Of a DNA stretch of 56,639 bases, positions 56,479-56,639 are shown piece by piece. The notes under the pieces are model-generated. The model was not told the origin of the DNA. It searched no databases and was given only the letters and a program-made list of their open reading frames with translations. This DNA comes from an uncultured Bacteroidales bacterium (lineage in GTDB: Bacteria > Bacteroidota > Bacteroidia > Bacteroidales > P3), in contig CALUNB010000011.1 of NCBI GenBank assembly GCA_944321885.1, positions 1 through 56,639 of the forward strand. Direction: 5' to 3'. The stretch's first letter is position 1. Each line of letters opens with the position of its first letter. The translations under genes were made by a program, and so were the position numbers.

Positions 56479-56486
56479 CAAAAGTA
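56479..56486 (-). promoter_or_regulatory. -7 promoter element of rfbC
   Basis: Minus-strand TACTTTTG matches TAnnTTTG, 31 bp before the rfbC ATG. No -33 box is seen at the right distance. It implies rfbC is the first gene of its transcript. Confidence 0.5.
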
Positions 56487-56503
56487 GTTTGGATTACCCA
56501 AGG

Positions 56504-56639
56504 GCGATGTGTCATAATGAGCAATCTGCTTCGTTGCTTTGGTTCCACCGAAAACAGGCTGAACCTCGGCCAAAAGCAGTGCAAGTCGAAGGCAGAGACA
56601 AAACTCGTTTTGGCTATGCTGAGACGTAGCCTGCGTTCG
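56504..56639. other. Non-coding end segment with short palindromes
   Basis: No gene is recognised between the rfbC promoter and the window edge. The palindrome CAAAACTCGTTTTG (about 56599-56612) is present, and the final bases GCTGAGACGTAGCCTGCG look like half of a hairpin cut by the edge. The composition resembles short dispersed intergenic repeats of Bacteroidales, but this cannot be confirmed from one copy. Confidence 0.3.

Overview
The window reads as a chromosomal segment of a GC-rich member of the Bacteroidota, most likely order Bacteroidales. The evidence is a type IX secretion system (T9SS) outer-membrane protein (SprA), proteins with T9SS C-terminal sorting domains, a BtuB/BtuG-type cobalamin uptake pair, a DUF3822-rsmD pair, and repeated upstream sites matching the Bacteroidetes -7 promoter element TAnnTTTG. 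Shine-Dalgarno-like sequences are weak throughout, as is usual for the phylum. The family within the order cannot be settled from this sequence.

Layout. (1) 1-4680, minus strand: a thiamin operon led by a TPP riboswitch, in transcription order a divergent ThiE/TenI-like gene, thiE, thiG and thiC (thiC runs off the left edge). (2) 4.7-8.7 kb: an acetyltransferase that overlaps the 3' end of ftsH, then a divergent iron-type alcohol dehydrogenase. (3) 8.7-12.2 kb: a Dna2-like nuclease-helicase. (4) 12.2-18.1 kb, plus strand: lemA, two TPM-domain genes, nfeD, floA, truA and a 10TM metal exporter; this looks like a membrane-organisation block. (5) 18.2-20.4 kb, minus strand: a small membrane-anchored protein, DUF3822 and rsmD. 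(6) 20.6-26.6 kb, plus strand: a DUF4595-like lipoprotein, arginine deiminase, rnhB, hisS and hutH. (7) 26.7-38.5 kb, minus strand: cutC, a GH29 fucosidase, a low-molecular-weight phosphatase, a large T9SS-secreted adhesin-like protein, a broken TPR/AraC-type regulator, an FKBP isomerase, a BadF-type sugar kinase and a small winged-helix protein. (8) 38.6-54.7 kb: an M16 peptidase, ruvA, the very large sprA, a BtuB-type TonB receptor, a broken T9SS-secreted beta-propeller gene on the opposite strand, and a BtuG-type lipoprotein. (9) 54.8-56.4 kb, minus strand: rfbC and a lytic transglycosylase.

The most striking structure is a pair of identical 193-bp, non-coding elements (35472-35664 and 52311-52503, opposite orientations). 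They have 19-bp terminal inverted repeats and perfect 5-bp target duplications (GTAAA and ATAAA). They behave as a recently mobile MITE. Each sits inside a gene, and removing the element plus one duplication copy restores the reading frame across the junction in both cases. Both host genes also lack a normal 5' end, so they are annotated here as pseudogenes.

Functionally the window joins housekeeping functions (hisS, rnhB, ruvA, truA, rsmD, ftsH) with envelope and secretion functions. SprA would export the sorting-domain proteins encoded nearby, and the BtuB/BtuG pair would capture and import corrinoids at the surface.
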